Below, in pieces: positions 45,727 through 53,310 of a DNA stretch of 64,000 bases. The notes under the pieces were generated by a model that was not told where the DNA came from, did not search any database, and was given only the letters and a program-made list of their open reading frames with translations. A program made the position numbers and the translations under genes. How positions within the stretch are numbered: position 1 is the first letter of the stretch; the number at the start of each line of letters is the position of its first letter. The stretch is taken from the NCBI RefSeq assembly GCF_013315265.1, contig NZ_JABUFE010000001.1, forward strand, positions 186,001-250,000. Reading direction: 5' to 3'. This DNA is from Parasulfitobacter algicola (GTDB lineage: Bacteria; Pseudomonadota; Alphaproteobacteria; Rhodobacterales; Rhodobacteraceae).

Positions 45727-46689
45727 TTACGCAGGCAGACCCTTACTGCCCATATTCAGAAACTTTGCGCGGCGTTCTTTCAGCAGTTCTTTGGGGGATT
45801 TATCTTCAAGTTCTTTCAGCAAATCGCTGATCGCAGTGCGGACGTTTTGCATGGTTTCGGTCCGGTGGCGATGCGCGCCGCCGATGGGTTCGGGAATAAT
45901 TTTATCGCAGACCTCAAGCTGTTTCAGATCCTGCGCAGTCAGGCGCAGGGCTTCGGCCGCTTCGCGCATACGTTCAGAATCCTTCCACAGGATCGTGGCA
46001 CAACCTTCGGGGCTGATCACCGAATAAACGGCGTGTTCTAACATCGCCAGACGGTTCGCAGTTGCAAAGGCCACGGCCCCACCCGATCCACCTTCACCCA
46101 GAACCACTGACACCAGCGGCACCTTGATCTGCAGACATTTTTCCGTGGAGCGCGCAATCGCCTCGGACTGACCGCGTTCTTCGGCGCCTTTGCCGGGATA
46201 AGCGCCGACCGTATCAACCAGCGTGATCACAGGCAGGCGCATCCGGTCAGCCAGATCCATTAGGCGCACAGCTTTGCGGTATCCTTCGGGGCGCGCCATG
46301 CCGAAATTTCGTTTCAGACGACTTTCGGTGTCATTGCCCTTTTCGTGACCGATCACTACGACGGGACGATCTTCGAAACGCGCCAGACCACCCATTACCG
46401 CATCATCATCGGCAAAGTTTCTGTCACCCCCAAGGGCCGTATATTCGGTGAAGATTTCCTGAATATAATCAATCGTATGAGGCCGTTCGGGGTGGCGTGC
46501 GACTTGATATTTGCGCCAGGGCGTCAGGTTGCTGTAAAGCTCTTTCAGAAGATCGTGTGCCTTTTTATCAAGGCCTGCGGCTTCCTCTTCGATATCCATT
46601 TCCCGATTTTCACGCGCTTTTGCCCGTAATTCAACAGCTGTGCCTTCAATCTCGGCCAGCGGTTTTTCAAAATCAAGATAGTTGGTCAT
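45727..46689 (-). CDS. accA: Acetyl-CoA carboxylase carboxyltransferase subunit alpha
   Basis: Alpha subunit of the carboxyltransferase that makes malonyl-CoA for fatty acid synthesis, working with AccD. The 320-residue protein begins [16 protein letters not shown] and carries the crotonase-fold motifs [18 protein letters not shown] and [18 protein letters not shown] and the later [13 protein letters not shown]. The ATG at 46689 gives the standard length; a longer frame upstream has no family similarity. It is monocistronic. Confidence 0.97.
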   Translation of the reverse strand: MTNYLDFEKPLAEIEGTAVELRAKARENREMDIEEEAAGLDKKAHDLLKELYSNLTPWRKYQVARHPERPHTIDYIQEIFTEYTALGGDRNFADDDAVMGGLARFEDRPVVVIGHEKGNDTESRLKRNFGMARPEGYRKAVRLMDLADRMRLPVITLVDTVGAYPGKGAEERGQSEAIARSTEKCLQIKVPLVSVVLGEGGSGGAVAFATANRLAMLEHAVYSVISPEGCATILWKDSERMREAAEALRLTAQDLKQLEVCDKIIPEPIGGAHRHRTETMQNVRTAISDLLKELEDKSPKELLKERRAKFLNMGSKGLPA

Positions 46690-46892
46690 TATCGGCTCCG
46701 GCATATCGTCTGGCGATATATGACCTTGCACGCATGCAGATGCAACTGTCGCGTTTGCCAGATGTGCCCGATTGATCACGCCTGTCAGATTGTTACTGTT
46801 TTGCCGCAAATTCAGGCAGGCAAAACACTGTGCATTGTTTTTAGCAAAGACCCAAGACATGGTCCGCGCGGGAAAACGAACGAGGGATAACA

Positions 46893-47333
46893 ATGAAATT
46901 TTACCACTATGCAGTGCTGGCCACTGCGATCTGTATCGCAGCACCGGCCGTGTCACAGGATATCAAGTTCGGCGACGACAGCGGCGAATGGACCAATGAT
47001 GGCGAATGCGATGATCGTCGGTTTTTTGGCAGTGGAATGGCCGAAGTGTTGAATTGGGAAGACACAGGTCGCGATGCCACGGACTGCAAGCAGCAGTTTG
47101 ACGCCGGCAACATCCAACTGTGGAACATCGAACGCGCCCGGGCAGCAACCCAGTGCAGCGCGATCAACTTTGGCGATAACTCAGGCCAGTACACTGACGA
47201 TGGCGCCTGTGATGACCGCCGGTTCGAAGGGATCGGTGCCGCAGAAATCATGAATATGGAAGACGTCGAAAAAGATGCCAACGATTGCCAGCGTCTGTGT
47301 GATTTCGATCTGATTTATCTGCGCGATTACTAA
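46893..47333 (+). CDS. Exported protein with two tandem repeats, hypothetical
   Basis: A 146-residue protein with a signal peptide (cleavage after PAVSQ) and two similar units: residues 25-68 ([19 protein letters not shown]) and about 92-135 ([19 protein letters not shown]), each followed by AE-x-x-N-x-ED, then DA-x-DC. The units are acidic and each has a pair of cysteines, suggesting disulfide-bonded modules that might bind metal. A CGAGGG site precedes the ATG. I know no function. It ends just before palindromic element copy C. Confidence 0.75.
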   Translation: MKFYHYAVLATAICIAAPAVSQDIKFGDDSGEWTNDGECDDRRFFGSGMAEVLNWEDTGRDATDCKQQFDAGNIQLWNIERARAATQCSAINFGDNSGQYTDDGACDDRRFEGIGAAEIMNMEDVEKDANDCQRLCDFDLIYLRDY

Positions 47334-47345
47334 ACGACCAATAGC

Positions 47346-47401
47346 GCTCATCAGTCCGGGTAACTTTCTTCGCAAAGAAAGCCCGCAAGGGCTTGATGAG
47401 C
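47346..47401. repeat. Dispersed palindromic element, copy C (56 bp)
   Basis: The outer arms GCGCTCATCA (47344-47353) and TGATGAGCGC (47394-47403) pair perfectly. Inside lies an imperfect palindrome centred on TTCGCAAAGAAAGCC. It lies between the stops of the exported repeat protein and mcl1, which converge. Its length from GCTCATCA to TGATGAGC is 56 bases, identical to copy B. Confidence 0.75.
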
Positions 47402-47407
47402 GCCCGT

Positions 47408-48364
47408 CTAACCGCTGATCATTTCGGACTGCCGCACAATCACTTCGGCCTGTTTGATGCTGGCGATATCGACCAAACGGCCTTTATAGACGGTAGCCCC
47501 TTCGCCATTGGCCTTGGCCTTTTCCATTGCATCCAAAATCTCGCGCGCCTCGGCAACCTGTTCGTCGGATGGCGTAAAGACCTCGTTCGCGATGGCGACC
47601 TGTTTGGGGTGGATTGCCCATTTGCCAACCATGCCAAGTGTCGCGGATCGTCGCGCCTGCGCCCGGTATCCTTCATCATCGCTGAAATCGCCAAACGGCC
47701 CGTCCACCGGCAAAACCCCATGGGTCCGACACGCCGCCACGATCGCCGTCTGCGCCCAATGCCACGGGTCCGACCAGTGTTTAACACCATCCTGCAGCAT
47801 ATAGTAGTTTTCCTGCGTGCCACCGATGCCCGTCGTCTGCATCCCCATCGAAGCTGCGAAATCCGCCGCGCCAAGTGACATCGCCTGAAGGCGCGGGCTT
47901 GATGCTGCAATCTCTTCGACATGCGCGATACCCGCCGCACTTTCGATGATCACCTCGAAACTGATCGGCTTGGCGCGTCTCTTGGCCGTTTCGACCGCCG
48001 TCACCAGTGCGTCCACGGCATAGATATCACTGGCATTGCCGACCTTGGGGATCATGATCTGATCGATCCGGTCGCCCGCCTGTTCCAGCACATCCACCAC
48101 ATCACGATACCAAAAGGGCGTGTCCAACCCATTGATCCGCACGCTTAGATATTTCTGCCCCCAATCGATATCGCCAATGGCCTGGATGATGTTCTTGCGG
48201 GCTTCGGCCTTATCATCAGGGGCGACAGAATCTTCAAGATCCAGATTGATCACATCCGCCGCACTGGCCGCCATCTTTTCAAAGATCGCAGGGCGCGACC
48301 CGGGGCCAAAAAGCTGGCAACGATTAGGACGTGCAGGGGCTTGGGGTTGGATGCGAAATGACAT
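47408..48364 (-). CDS. mcl1: L-malyl-CoA/beta-methylmalyl-CoA lyase
   Basis: A 318-residue HpcH/citrate-lyase-beta-like enzyme that cleaves malyl-CoA to acetyl-CoA and glyoxylate and condenses propionyl-CoA with glyoxylate. It works in the ethylmalonyl-CoA pathway and in glyoxylate handling. It shows RCQLFGPGSRPAIFEKMA, DVINLDLEDSVAP, FEVIIESAAGIAHVEEIAA (metal-binding glutamate) and MGMQTTGIGGTQENYY. The sequence agrees closely with the Rhodobacter enzyme as I remember it. No other pathway gene is in the window. An inverted repeat lies just upstream. Confidence 0.93.
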   Translation of the reverse strand: MSFRIQPQAPARPNRCQLFGPGSRPAIFEKMAASAADVINLDLEDSVAPDDKAEARKNIIQAIGDIDWGQKYLSVRINGLDTPFWYRDVVDVLEQAGDRIDQIMIPKVGNASDIYAVDALVTAVETAKRRAKPISFEVIIESAAGIAHVEEIAASSPRLQAMSLGAADFAASMGMQTTGIGGTQENYYMLQDGVKHWSDPWHWAQTAIVAACRTHGVLPVDGPFGDFSDDEGYRAQARRSATLGMVGKWAIHPKQVAIANEVFTPSDEQVAEAREILDAMEKAKANGEGATVYKGRLVDIASIKQAEVIVRQSEMISG

Positions 48365-48394
48365 GGCGTGCCTCGGTAATGATATTTCGTTTTT

Positions 48395-48421
48395 GCGCCA
48401 TTAATCGATAGATTAATGCGC
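48395..48421. promoter_or_regulatory. Inverted repeat upstream of mcl1
   Basis: Core arms ATTAATC (48400-48406) and GATTAAT (48411-48417) with a 4-base centre, extended by GCGC on both sides with one extra base. It lies about 35-55 bases before the mcl1 start, where an operator overlapping the promoter would be expected. The regulator is not identifiable here. Confidence 0.45.
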
Positions 48422-48475
48422 AGCAACCCGCAAGCGTCAATTTCGCAACTGCAGCATAACCCTGCGTGACGCGCC

Positions 48476-49336
48476 TTAGGCTGCTGCGATCAGATCATCC
48501 CAAATAACTGAATTACGCTTGGCAAATACACTTAAATGCCCAATTTTTCCAAGACCATACCCTTTGGGTTTGATCAGAAGTTGCGTTATTGGCGCGTCTT
48601 TGAAAGATTGCATGTGCCGCCAAACCGCCTGGGGTGGCACCATCGGGTCATCCTGAATGGCAACAAACTTCGTCGGCGCCTTGATCCCCATGACATCCGG
48701 TTGCGGCAGCCTCTTACCGATGTCGCTGGCATTAAAATCGCGCGATGTGCACCAGCGTCGCCACTGAAAATAAACATTCTTGGGTAAATCCTCGTTTATA
48801 CCCGAAAACCGCCCCGGCAAATACCCGAACATCTGCGCCAAAACAGGTCCATGCGCGTGCCAAAACACATAAGCCTTTGGTTTGTAATGCCATGGATGAT
48901 CCTTGATATTCACCGGCCCGCTGGCCACGCAAATCACCCGGTCAATCTGGTCCAGACGCTGCTGAAACGGCAACATCAGACCGCCCAGTGAATGTCCGAT
49001 CACCCACAACGGAACGTCGGGAAACGCATCTGCCAGCCAGTCGCGCGCAACCTGTTGATCGACAAGACCCCAATCGGACATCAGCACCTTTGACTGTGCC
49101 ATAGGCCCGGTCAGGGATGCGCCAAAGTCGCGATAATCAAAGGTCAGACAGGCGATACCTTTCTTTTCGGCCAACCAATTGGCAAACGCTTTGTAATAGC
49201 CATGCGGAATACCCGTTGCCCCTTGCAAGATACAGACAGCCGTCACCACACCCAATGGCCGCGACAGATGCCCAGCCAAATGATGCGTCCCTGCATCAAT
49301 CATCACCGGTTCGTAAGTTTGCCCTTGATCCAGCAT
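48476..49336 (-). CDS. Alpha/beta hydrolase
   Basis: A 286-residue soluble alpha/beta-hydrolase with the nucleophile elbow GHSLGG (near residue 127), FDYRDFGASL near residue 72, and a late histidine in KIGHLSVF as the likely catalytic base. The substrate is unknown; the family includes esterases and serine aminopeptidase-like enzymes. The ATG at 49336 is preferred because GGAG lies 7 bases before it and the next upstream ATG would fall inside a regulator operator. It is transcribed divergently from a tetR gene and is probably its target. Confidence 0.85.
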   Translation of the reverse strand: MLDQGQTYEPVMIDAGTHHLAGHLSRPLGVVTAVCILQGATGIPHGYYKAFANWLAEKKGIACLTFDYRDFGASLTGPMAQSKVLMSDWGLVDQQVARDWLADAFPDVPLWVIGHSLGGLMLPFQQRLDQIDRVICVASGPVNIKDHPWHYKPKAYVFWHAHGPVLAQMFGYLPGRFSGINEDLPKNVYFQWRRWCTSRDFNASDIGKRLPQPDVMGIKAPTKFVAIQDDPMVPPQAVWRHMQSFKDAPITQLLIKPKGYGLGKIGHLSVFAKRNSVIWDDLIAAA

Positions 49337-49350
49337 TGCAAAACTCCACA

Positions 49351-49368
49351 TTAGACTGATCGGTCTAA
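49351..49368. promoter_or_regulatory. TetR-type operator 1
   Basis: TTAGAC and GTCTAA flank a 6-base centre: an 18-base palindrome in the divergent hydrolase/tetR promoter region. TAGACTGATCGGTC recurs 26 bases away in operator 2. The sequence is typical of LmrA/YxaF-like TetR operators (TAGAC-centre-GTCTA). Confidence 0.75.
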
Positions 49369-49377
49369 CTCAGAGAC

Positions 49378-49393
49378 TAGACTGATCGGTCCA
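49378..49393. promoter_or_regulatory. TetR-type operator 2
   Basis: TAGACTGATCGGTCCA repeats 14 consecutive bases of operator 1 in the same orientation; its right arm departs from the palindrome at one position. The 26-base spacing places the two boxes on nearly the same side of the helix (about 2.5 turns). It lies close to the tetR start, fitting autorepression. Confidence 0.7.
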
Positions 49394-49415
49394 AAGGTGT
49401 AAAGGATTATCTTGA

Positions 49416-49991
49416 ATGGCCTATTCGACACCTCAAAAACTGGTGCATGCGGCATCGGATCTGTTTCGCCAGAATGGTTATGCCGCCACCGGGCTTAGCG
49501 AAATTCTGAAACGTGCAGGTGTACCCAAGGGGTCGCTTTACCATCATTTTCCAGGTGGGAAAGACGATTTGGCCATTGCTGCCGCGCAGCTAGCCGGCAA
49601 GCATCTGCGCACCTTGATCGAAGCGGCCTTTAAGGATGTGGACGACTTTAACGCAGGGATCGAAACCGTGTGCAACGCCATTGCCGATCTGTTCGAAAAA
49701 AGCGGTACATGGACATCCTGCCCGATCACCACAACGTTGCTGGACGGCAAAGCCAAGCCCGACTTTATCGCCACCGCGGATGAAATTTTTGCAAGCTGGC
49801 GGCAGGTCTGTTTCGACAACGCGCGCCGGTTCGGACATTCAGATGCAGCGGCAAACGACATCAGCCGCACCACTTTGATGCTTTTGCACGGGTCCTGGAT
49901 CGCTGCGCGGGCAGAAAATTCTGCTGCGTCCATACGGCAGGTGCCTCGTTTGTTGGATATTCAGATCAGGGCTTTGACAAATCAAAATTAA
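49416..49991 (+). CDS. TetR family transcriptional regulator
   Basis: A 191-residue repressor. The N-terminal helix-turn-helix spans about residues 8-52 (LVHAASDLFRQNGYAATG, then KGSLYHHFPGGKDDL, the hallmark of the LmrA/YxaF subgroup). The C-terminal half is a ligand-binding domain with WTSCPITTTLLDG. AAAGGA lies 8 bases before the ATG. It probably represses itself and the divergent hydrolase through the twin operators. The inducer is unknown. Confidence 0.9.
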   Translation: MAYSTPQKLVHAASDLFRQNGYAATGLSEILKRAGVPKGSLYHHFPGGKDDLAIAAAQLAGKHLRTLIEAAFKDVDDFNAGIETVCNAIADLFEKSGTWTSCPITTTLLDGKAKPDFIATADEIFASWRQVCFDNARRFGHSDAAANDISRTTLMLLHGSWIAARAENSAASIRQVPRLLDIQIRALTNQN

Positions 49992-50097
49992 CGACAAACT
50001 AAGACGGGTTAATGACAGAGCAATTCTTGCCAAACCCTATCCCCATCGTGCGTATTGACGATCACCAAAACAGGCCAAATCCCGGCTGGAATCACAG

Positions 50098-50146
50098 TTT
50101 TGTACAAAATATTTGGTACAAAACCCGTGTACAAAATATACAAAAC
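50098..50146. repeat. Four TACAAAA repeats, putative operator array
   Basis: The heptamer TACAAAA begins at 50103, 50117, 50130 and 50139. The first lies in a perfect 12-base palindrome TTTTGTACAAAA (50098-50109). Repeat starts are 14, 13 and 9 bases apart. An array of one motif with a palindromic member is typical of cooperative repressor or activator binding. No regulator gene sits next to the operon, apart from the TetR gene, whose operators look different. Confidence 0.6.
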
Positions 50147-50183
50147 TGCGTGACGGTGGGCACTTAAGAATACCTGTCACGCA
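50147..50183. promoter_or_regulatory. Inverted repeat in the dgcN leader
   Basis: Perfect 8-base arms TGCGTGAC and GTCACGCA with a 21-base spacer, 150 bases before dgcN. It could be a second operator, or the stem of a weak terminator for tetR; it is followed by no T run. Confidence 0.4.
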
Positions 50184-50335
50184 ACGTCCCAAGCGTTAAA
50201 CTTTTCAAGACGCCACGTTTTTTCAGCTGGTTTCCGTAAGGCCAAGCACATGATTATTTTAAGACCAGTGCCATTTTTCACTGCACATTTCCGGATTTTT
50301 CCGAAAGAGTATTTTTCAAGATTTGGAGCTTTATA

Positions 50336-51337
50336 ATGATACAGATACCCTATCTATTATTCTTGGGCGACGCCCCCGATCAACTGGCCGCAAAAGTGGC
50401 CCAGGGCATCAAGGATTGGCGCCCCGAAAACGCTGTTGGGCAGTTCCGTTTGCCCGGCTGTGGTGCCGATCTGGGCCTGACTGATATGACCTTGGAAGAT
50501 GCCAAAACAGCTGGCGCCAAGACCCTAGTCATCGGTGTCGCCAACCGCGGTGGTGTCATTTCCGAAACGTGGAAACAGGTTCTGCGCGACGCATTGGCAA
50601 TGGGGTTTGATCTGGCAAGCGGCTTGCACAACTTATTGAAAAACGAAGATGATTTGGTCAGCACAGCCAAGAAGTATGGTCAAGCTTTGCATGATGTGCG
50701 TATCCCCGACGTCAAATATCCCATTGCAAATGGCGTACGTCGCCGCGGCAAACGATGCTTGGCCGTGGGTACGGATTGTTCGGTTGGCAAGATGTACACA
50801 GCCCTTGCGATGGACGCTGAAATGCGCAAGCGCAGGCTGAAAAGCACCTTTCGCGCCACGGGCCAAACCGGCATTTTGATCACCGGTGGTGGCGTGCCTG
50901 TCGATGCTGTCGTGGCCGATTTCATGGCCGGATCCATCGAATGGCTGACCCCGGACAATGACGACGATCACTGGGATATGATCGAAGGCCAAGGCAGTCT
51001 GTTCCACGTGTCTTATTCAGGCGTCACCATGGCGTTGATCCACGGCGGTCAGCCCGACGCGCTGATCCTAAGCCACGAACCCACCCGCCCCCACATGCGC
51101 GGACTTCCCGGCTATGATCTGCCATCGCTCGAGGCCGTACGCGACACCGCAGTGACGCTGGCAAAAGTCGCCAATCCTACCTGTCAGGTTGTGGGAATTT
51201 CTATTAACACACAGCATCTTAGCGAAGATCAGGCCTTGGACTATCTGGCAAAGACAGAACAGCGCATGGGTCTGCCTGCGGTCGATCCATTTCGCCAGGG
51301 CGCAGGTCGTTTGGTTGACACGCTGGACGGAATTTAA
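50336..51337 (+). CDS. dgcN: DUF1611 protein, putative D-glutamate N-acetyltransferase DgcN
   Basis: A 333-residue protein of the DUF1611 family with an N-terminal Rossmann-like half (YLLFLGDAPDQLAAKVAQG) and a C-terminal P-loop-like half (LAVGTDCSVGKMYTALAM, near residue 145; then GQTGILITGGGVPVD). DgcN of marine bacteria is reported to N-acetylate D-glutamate as the first step of a D-glutamate catabolic route. The assignment rests on the family plus the neighbour dgcA three bases downstream, which is the known pair. GGAG precedes the ATG. Without dgcA it would only be a DUF1611 protein. Confidence 0.75.
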   Translation: MIQIPYLLFLGDAPDQLAAKVAQGIKDWRPENAVGQFRLPGCGADLGLTDMTLEDAKTAGAKTLVIGVANRGGVISETWKQVLRDALAMGFDLASGLHNLLKNEDDLVSTAKKYGQALHDVRIPDVKYPIANGVRRRGKRCLAVGTDCSVGKMYTALAMDAEMRKRRLKSTFRATGQTGILITGGGVPVDAVVADFMAGSIEWLTPDNDDDHWDMIEGQGSLFHVSYSGVTMALIHGGQPDALILSHEPTRPHMRGLPGYDLPSLEAVRDTAVTLAKVANPTCQVVGISINTQHLSEDQALDYLAKTEQRMGLPAVDPFRQGAGRLVDTLDGI

Positions 51338-51340
51338 CCC

Positions 51341-52306
51341 ATGCAAATCAGCGCCCAAAAAGACGTATTTCCCCTGGCACAAGCCTTTAGCATTTCGCGC
51401 GATACCAAGACCGAAGCCAAGGTTGTCACCGTCCAAATACGCGATGGCGATCACAGCGGATGCGGCGAATGTGTGCCTTATACGCGTTATGGTGAAAGTC
51501 TGGACAGCGTGCTGGAACAGATTGAGTCGCTGCCACTTTATGTTGACCGTGATACATTGCAAACGCTGTTACCTGCGGGCGCTGCACGCAACGCGGTTGA
51601 TTGTGCCTTATGGGATTTGCAGGCAAAGAAAGCTGGCAAGCGGGTTTGGGAACTGGCTGGATTATCAAAGCCCAAGCCGGAAATCACCGCCTTTACTCTG
51701 TCCTTGGACACCCCCGAAAAGATGCAAGCGCAGGCCGCCCAAAACGCCCATCGCCCGCTTTTGAAAATCAAGTTGGGCACCCCCGATGATATGGCGCGTC
51801 TGGAAGCCGTGCGCGCAGGGGCGCCTAACCCAAAACTGATTGTGGATGCAAACGAAGGTTGGACCACCGATGTCTACTGTGATCTTGCCCCGCATCTTTT
51901 GCGCCTTGGTGTAGCGATGGTCGAACAACCCTTGCCTGCAGGTCAGGATCAGATGTTGTCAGAAATCGAACGCCCATTGCCCGTTTGCGCCGACGAAAGT
52001 TGCCATGATCGCAATAGCTTACCCGATTTGGCGGGCAAATACGATATGGTGAATATCAAGCTGGATAAAACCGGCGGGCTGACCGAAGCGTTAAACTTGC
52101 GCGATGACGCACTGGCGCAAGGATATCAGGTTATGGTCGGCTGTATGGTCGGCACATCGCTTGGCATGGCCCCTGCGGTTCTGGTGGCGCAAGGGGCGGC
52201 CGTCACAGACCTTGACGGCCCGCTTTTATTGTCCCAAGACCGCGATAACCCTTTAATTTTCGACGACACCGGGGTGCACCCATCGACCACTGCACTTTGG
52301 GGCTAA
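51341..52306 (+). CDS. dgcA: N-acetyl-D-glutamate racemase DgcA (enolase superfamily, dipeptide-epimerase-like)
   Basis: A 321-residue muconate-lactonizing-subgroup enolase. The expected residues are seen: KIKLG (first lysine base, near residue 145), DANEGW and EQPL (metal ligands), ADES, and the second lysine in NIKLDKTGG (near 245). Many relatives are annotated L-Ala-D/L-Glu epimerase. The pairing with DgcN favours epimerising N-acetyl-D-glutamate to the L form, which a deacetylase would release as L-glutamate. The alternative, cell-wall dipeptide epimerase, remains possible. Confidence 0.78.
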   Translation: MQISAQKDVFPLAQAFSISRDTKTEAKVVTVQIRDGDHSGCGECVPYTRYGESLDSVLEQIESLPLYVDRDTLQTLLPAGAARNAVDCALWDLQAKKAGKRVWELAGLSKPKPEITAFTLSLDTPEKMQAQAAQNAHRPLLKIKLGTPDDMARLEAVRAGAPNPKLIVDANEGWTTDVYCDLAPHLLRLGVAMVEQPLPAGQDQMLSEIERPLPVCADESCHDRNSLPDLAGKYDMVNIKLDKTGGLTEALNLRDDALAQGYQVMVGCMVGTSLGMAPAVLVAQGAAVTDLDGPLLLSQDRDNPLIFDDTGVHPSTTALWG

Positions 52307-52316
52307 GGAGATACCG

Positions 52317-53171
52317 ATGAGCCGAACAGTATACGTCAATGGGCAGTATGTTCCTGAAGAAGATGCCAAAATCTCGGTCTTTGACCGCGGGTTCTTGTTT
52401 GCTGACGGTGTTTACGAGGTCACCAGTGTTTTGGGTGGCAAGCTGATTGACTTTGCAGCCCACGCAACACGTCTGGAAAGATCGCTTGGCGAATTGCAGA
52501 TGGAAAGCCCTGTCGCAAAAGACGAACTGCTTGAAATTCATCGTGAATTAGTACGTGCTAATGACATCACGGACGGTCTGATCTATCTTCAGATCACACG
52601 TGGCGCGGCAGATCGCGATTTTGCTTTTCCGGAAAACGCCACGCCGACAATCGTTCTTTTCACACAATCCAAACCCGGCTTGGCCAACAGTCCTGCGGCG
52701 CAAACAGGTATCAAGGTAATCAGCATCGAAGATCAGCGTTGGGGGCGGCGCGATATCAAGACGGTGCAGCTTTTGTACCCATCCATGGGCAAGATGATGG
52801 CCAAGGCAGCCGGGGCCGATGACGCATGGATGGTTGAGGATGGCCATGTGACAGAAGGGACGTCCAACAATGCCTATATCGTCAAAGGCAATACCATCAT
52901 TACACGGCATCTGGGCAATGAAATCCTGCACGGTATCACCCGCGCGGCCGTTCTGGCTTTTGCCCGTGAAGCACAGATGAAGGTCGAAGAACGCGCCTTT
53001 ACGATAGATGAAGCATTGCAAGCAGATGAAGCCTTTATCACATCCGCTTCGTCCTTTGTGATGCCGGTCGTGGAAATTGACGGCACGGGCATCGGAAACG
53101 GCGAACCGGGGTCCGTTGCGCAACGTTTGCGTGAAATATACTTAGACGAAAGTCTTAAAAAGGCGGTTTGA
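52317..53171 (+). CDS. dat: D-amino acid aminotransferase
   Basis: A 284-residue fold-type IV PLP enzyme that moves the amino group of D-alanine and other D-amino acids to 2-oxoglutarate, making D-glutamate. Landmarks are FDRGFLFADGVYEVTSV (near residue 27), the PLP lysine K148 in RRDIKTVQLL, and VTEGTSNNAYIV. It has a good AAGGAG site 7 bases before the ATG and starts 10 bases after dgcA. In this operon its product D-glutamate is what the first two enzymes consume, so the three form a path from D-amino acids to L-glutamate. A branched-chain or aminodeoxychorismate relative is less likely, given the DIK motif. Confidence 0.9.
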   Translation: MSRTVYVNGQYVPEEDAKISVFDRGFLFADGVYEVTSVLGGKLIDFAAHATRLERSLGELQMESPVAKDELLEIHRELVRANDITDGLIYLQITRGAADRDFAFPENATPTIVLFTQSKPGLANSPAAQTGIKVISIEDQRWGRRDIKTVQLLYPSMGKMMAKAAGADDAWMVEDGHVTEGTSNNAYIVKGNTIITRHLGNEILHGITRAAVLAFAREAQMKVEERAFTIDEALQADEAFITSASSFVMPVVEIDGTGIGNGEPGSVAQRLREIYLDESLKKAV

Positions 53172-53310
53172 CGCAAAAAAACGCGCAGTGCTATACCCTG
53201 AACGGCTAATATTTGCGCGCTTTTGATAAGTATATTGATTTGTATTGTCTTTCGTGGATATTTGCGAAACTTTAACGGAAGGTATTCGCACTTTGACGAG
53301 GAGGCATGGC

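Larger units (their letters stand above)
49992..50335. other. Repeat-rich leader region of the D-amino-acid operon
   Basis: This 344-base gap has no coding potential but is dense in signals: four TACAAAA repeats (50098-50146) and, right after them, an inverted repeat with 8-base arms TGCGTGAC / GTCACGCA (50147-50154 and 50176-50183). GGAG before the ATG at 50336 is the dgcN ribosome site. The tetR gene ends at its left edge, so part may also be that gene's terminator. Confidence 0.55.

Noticed and set aside
46690-46956. An 89-residue N-terminal extension of AccA
   Set aside because: It lacks similarity to the family; the standard 320-residue protein starts at 46689.
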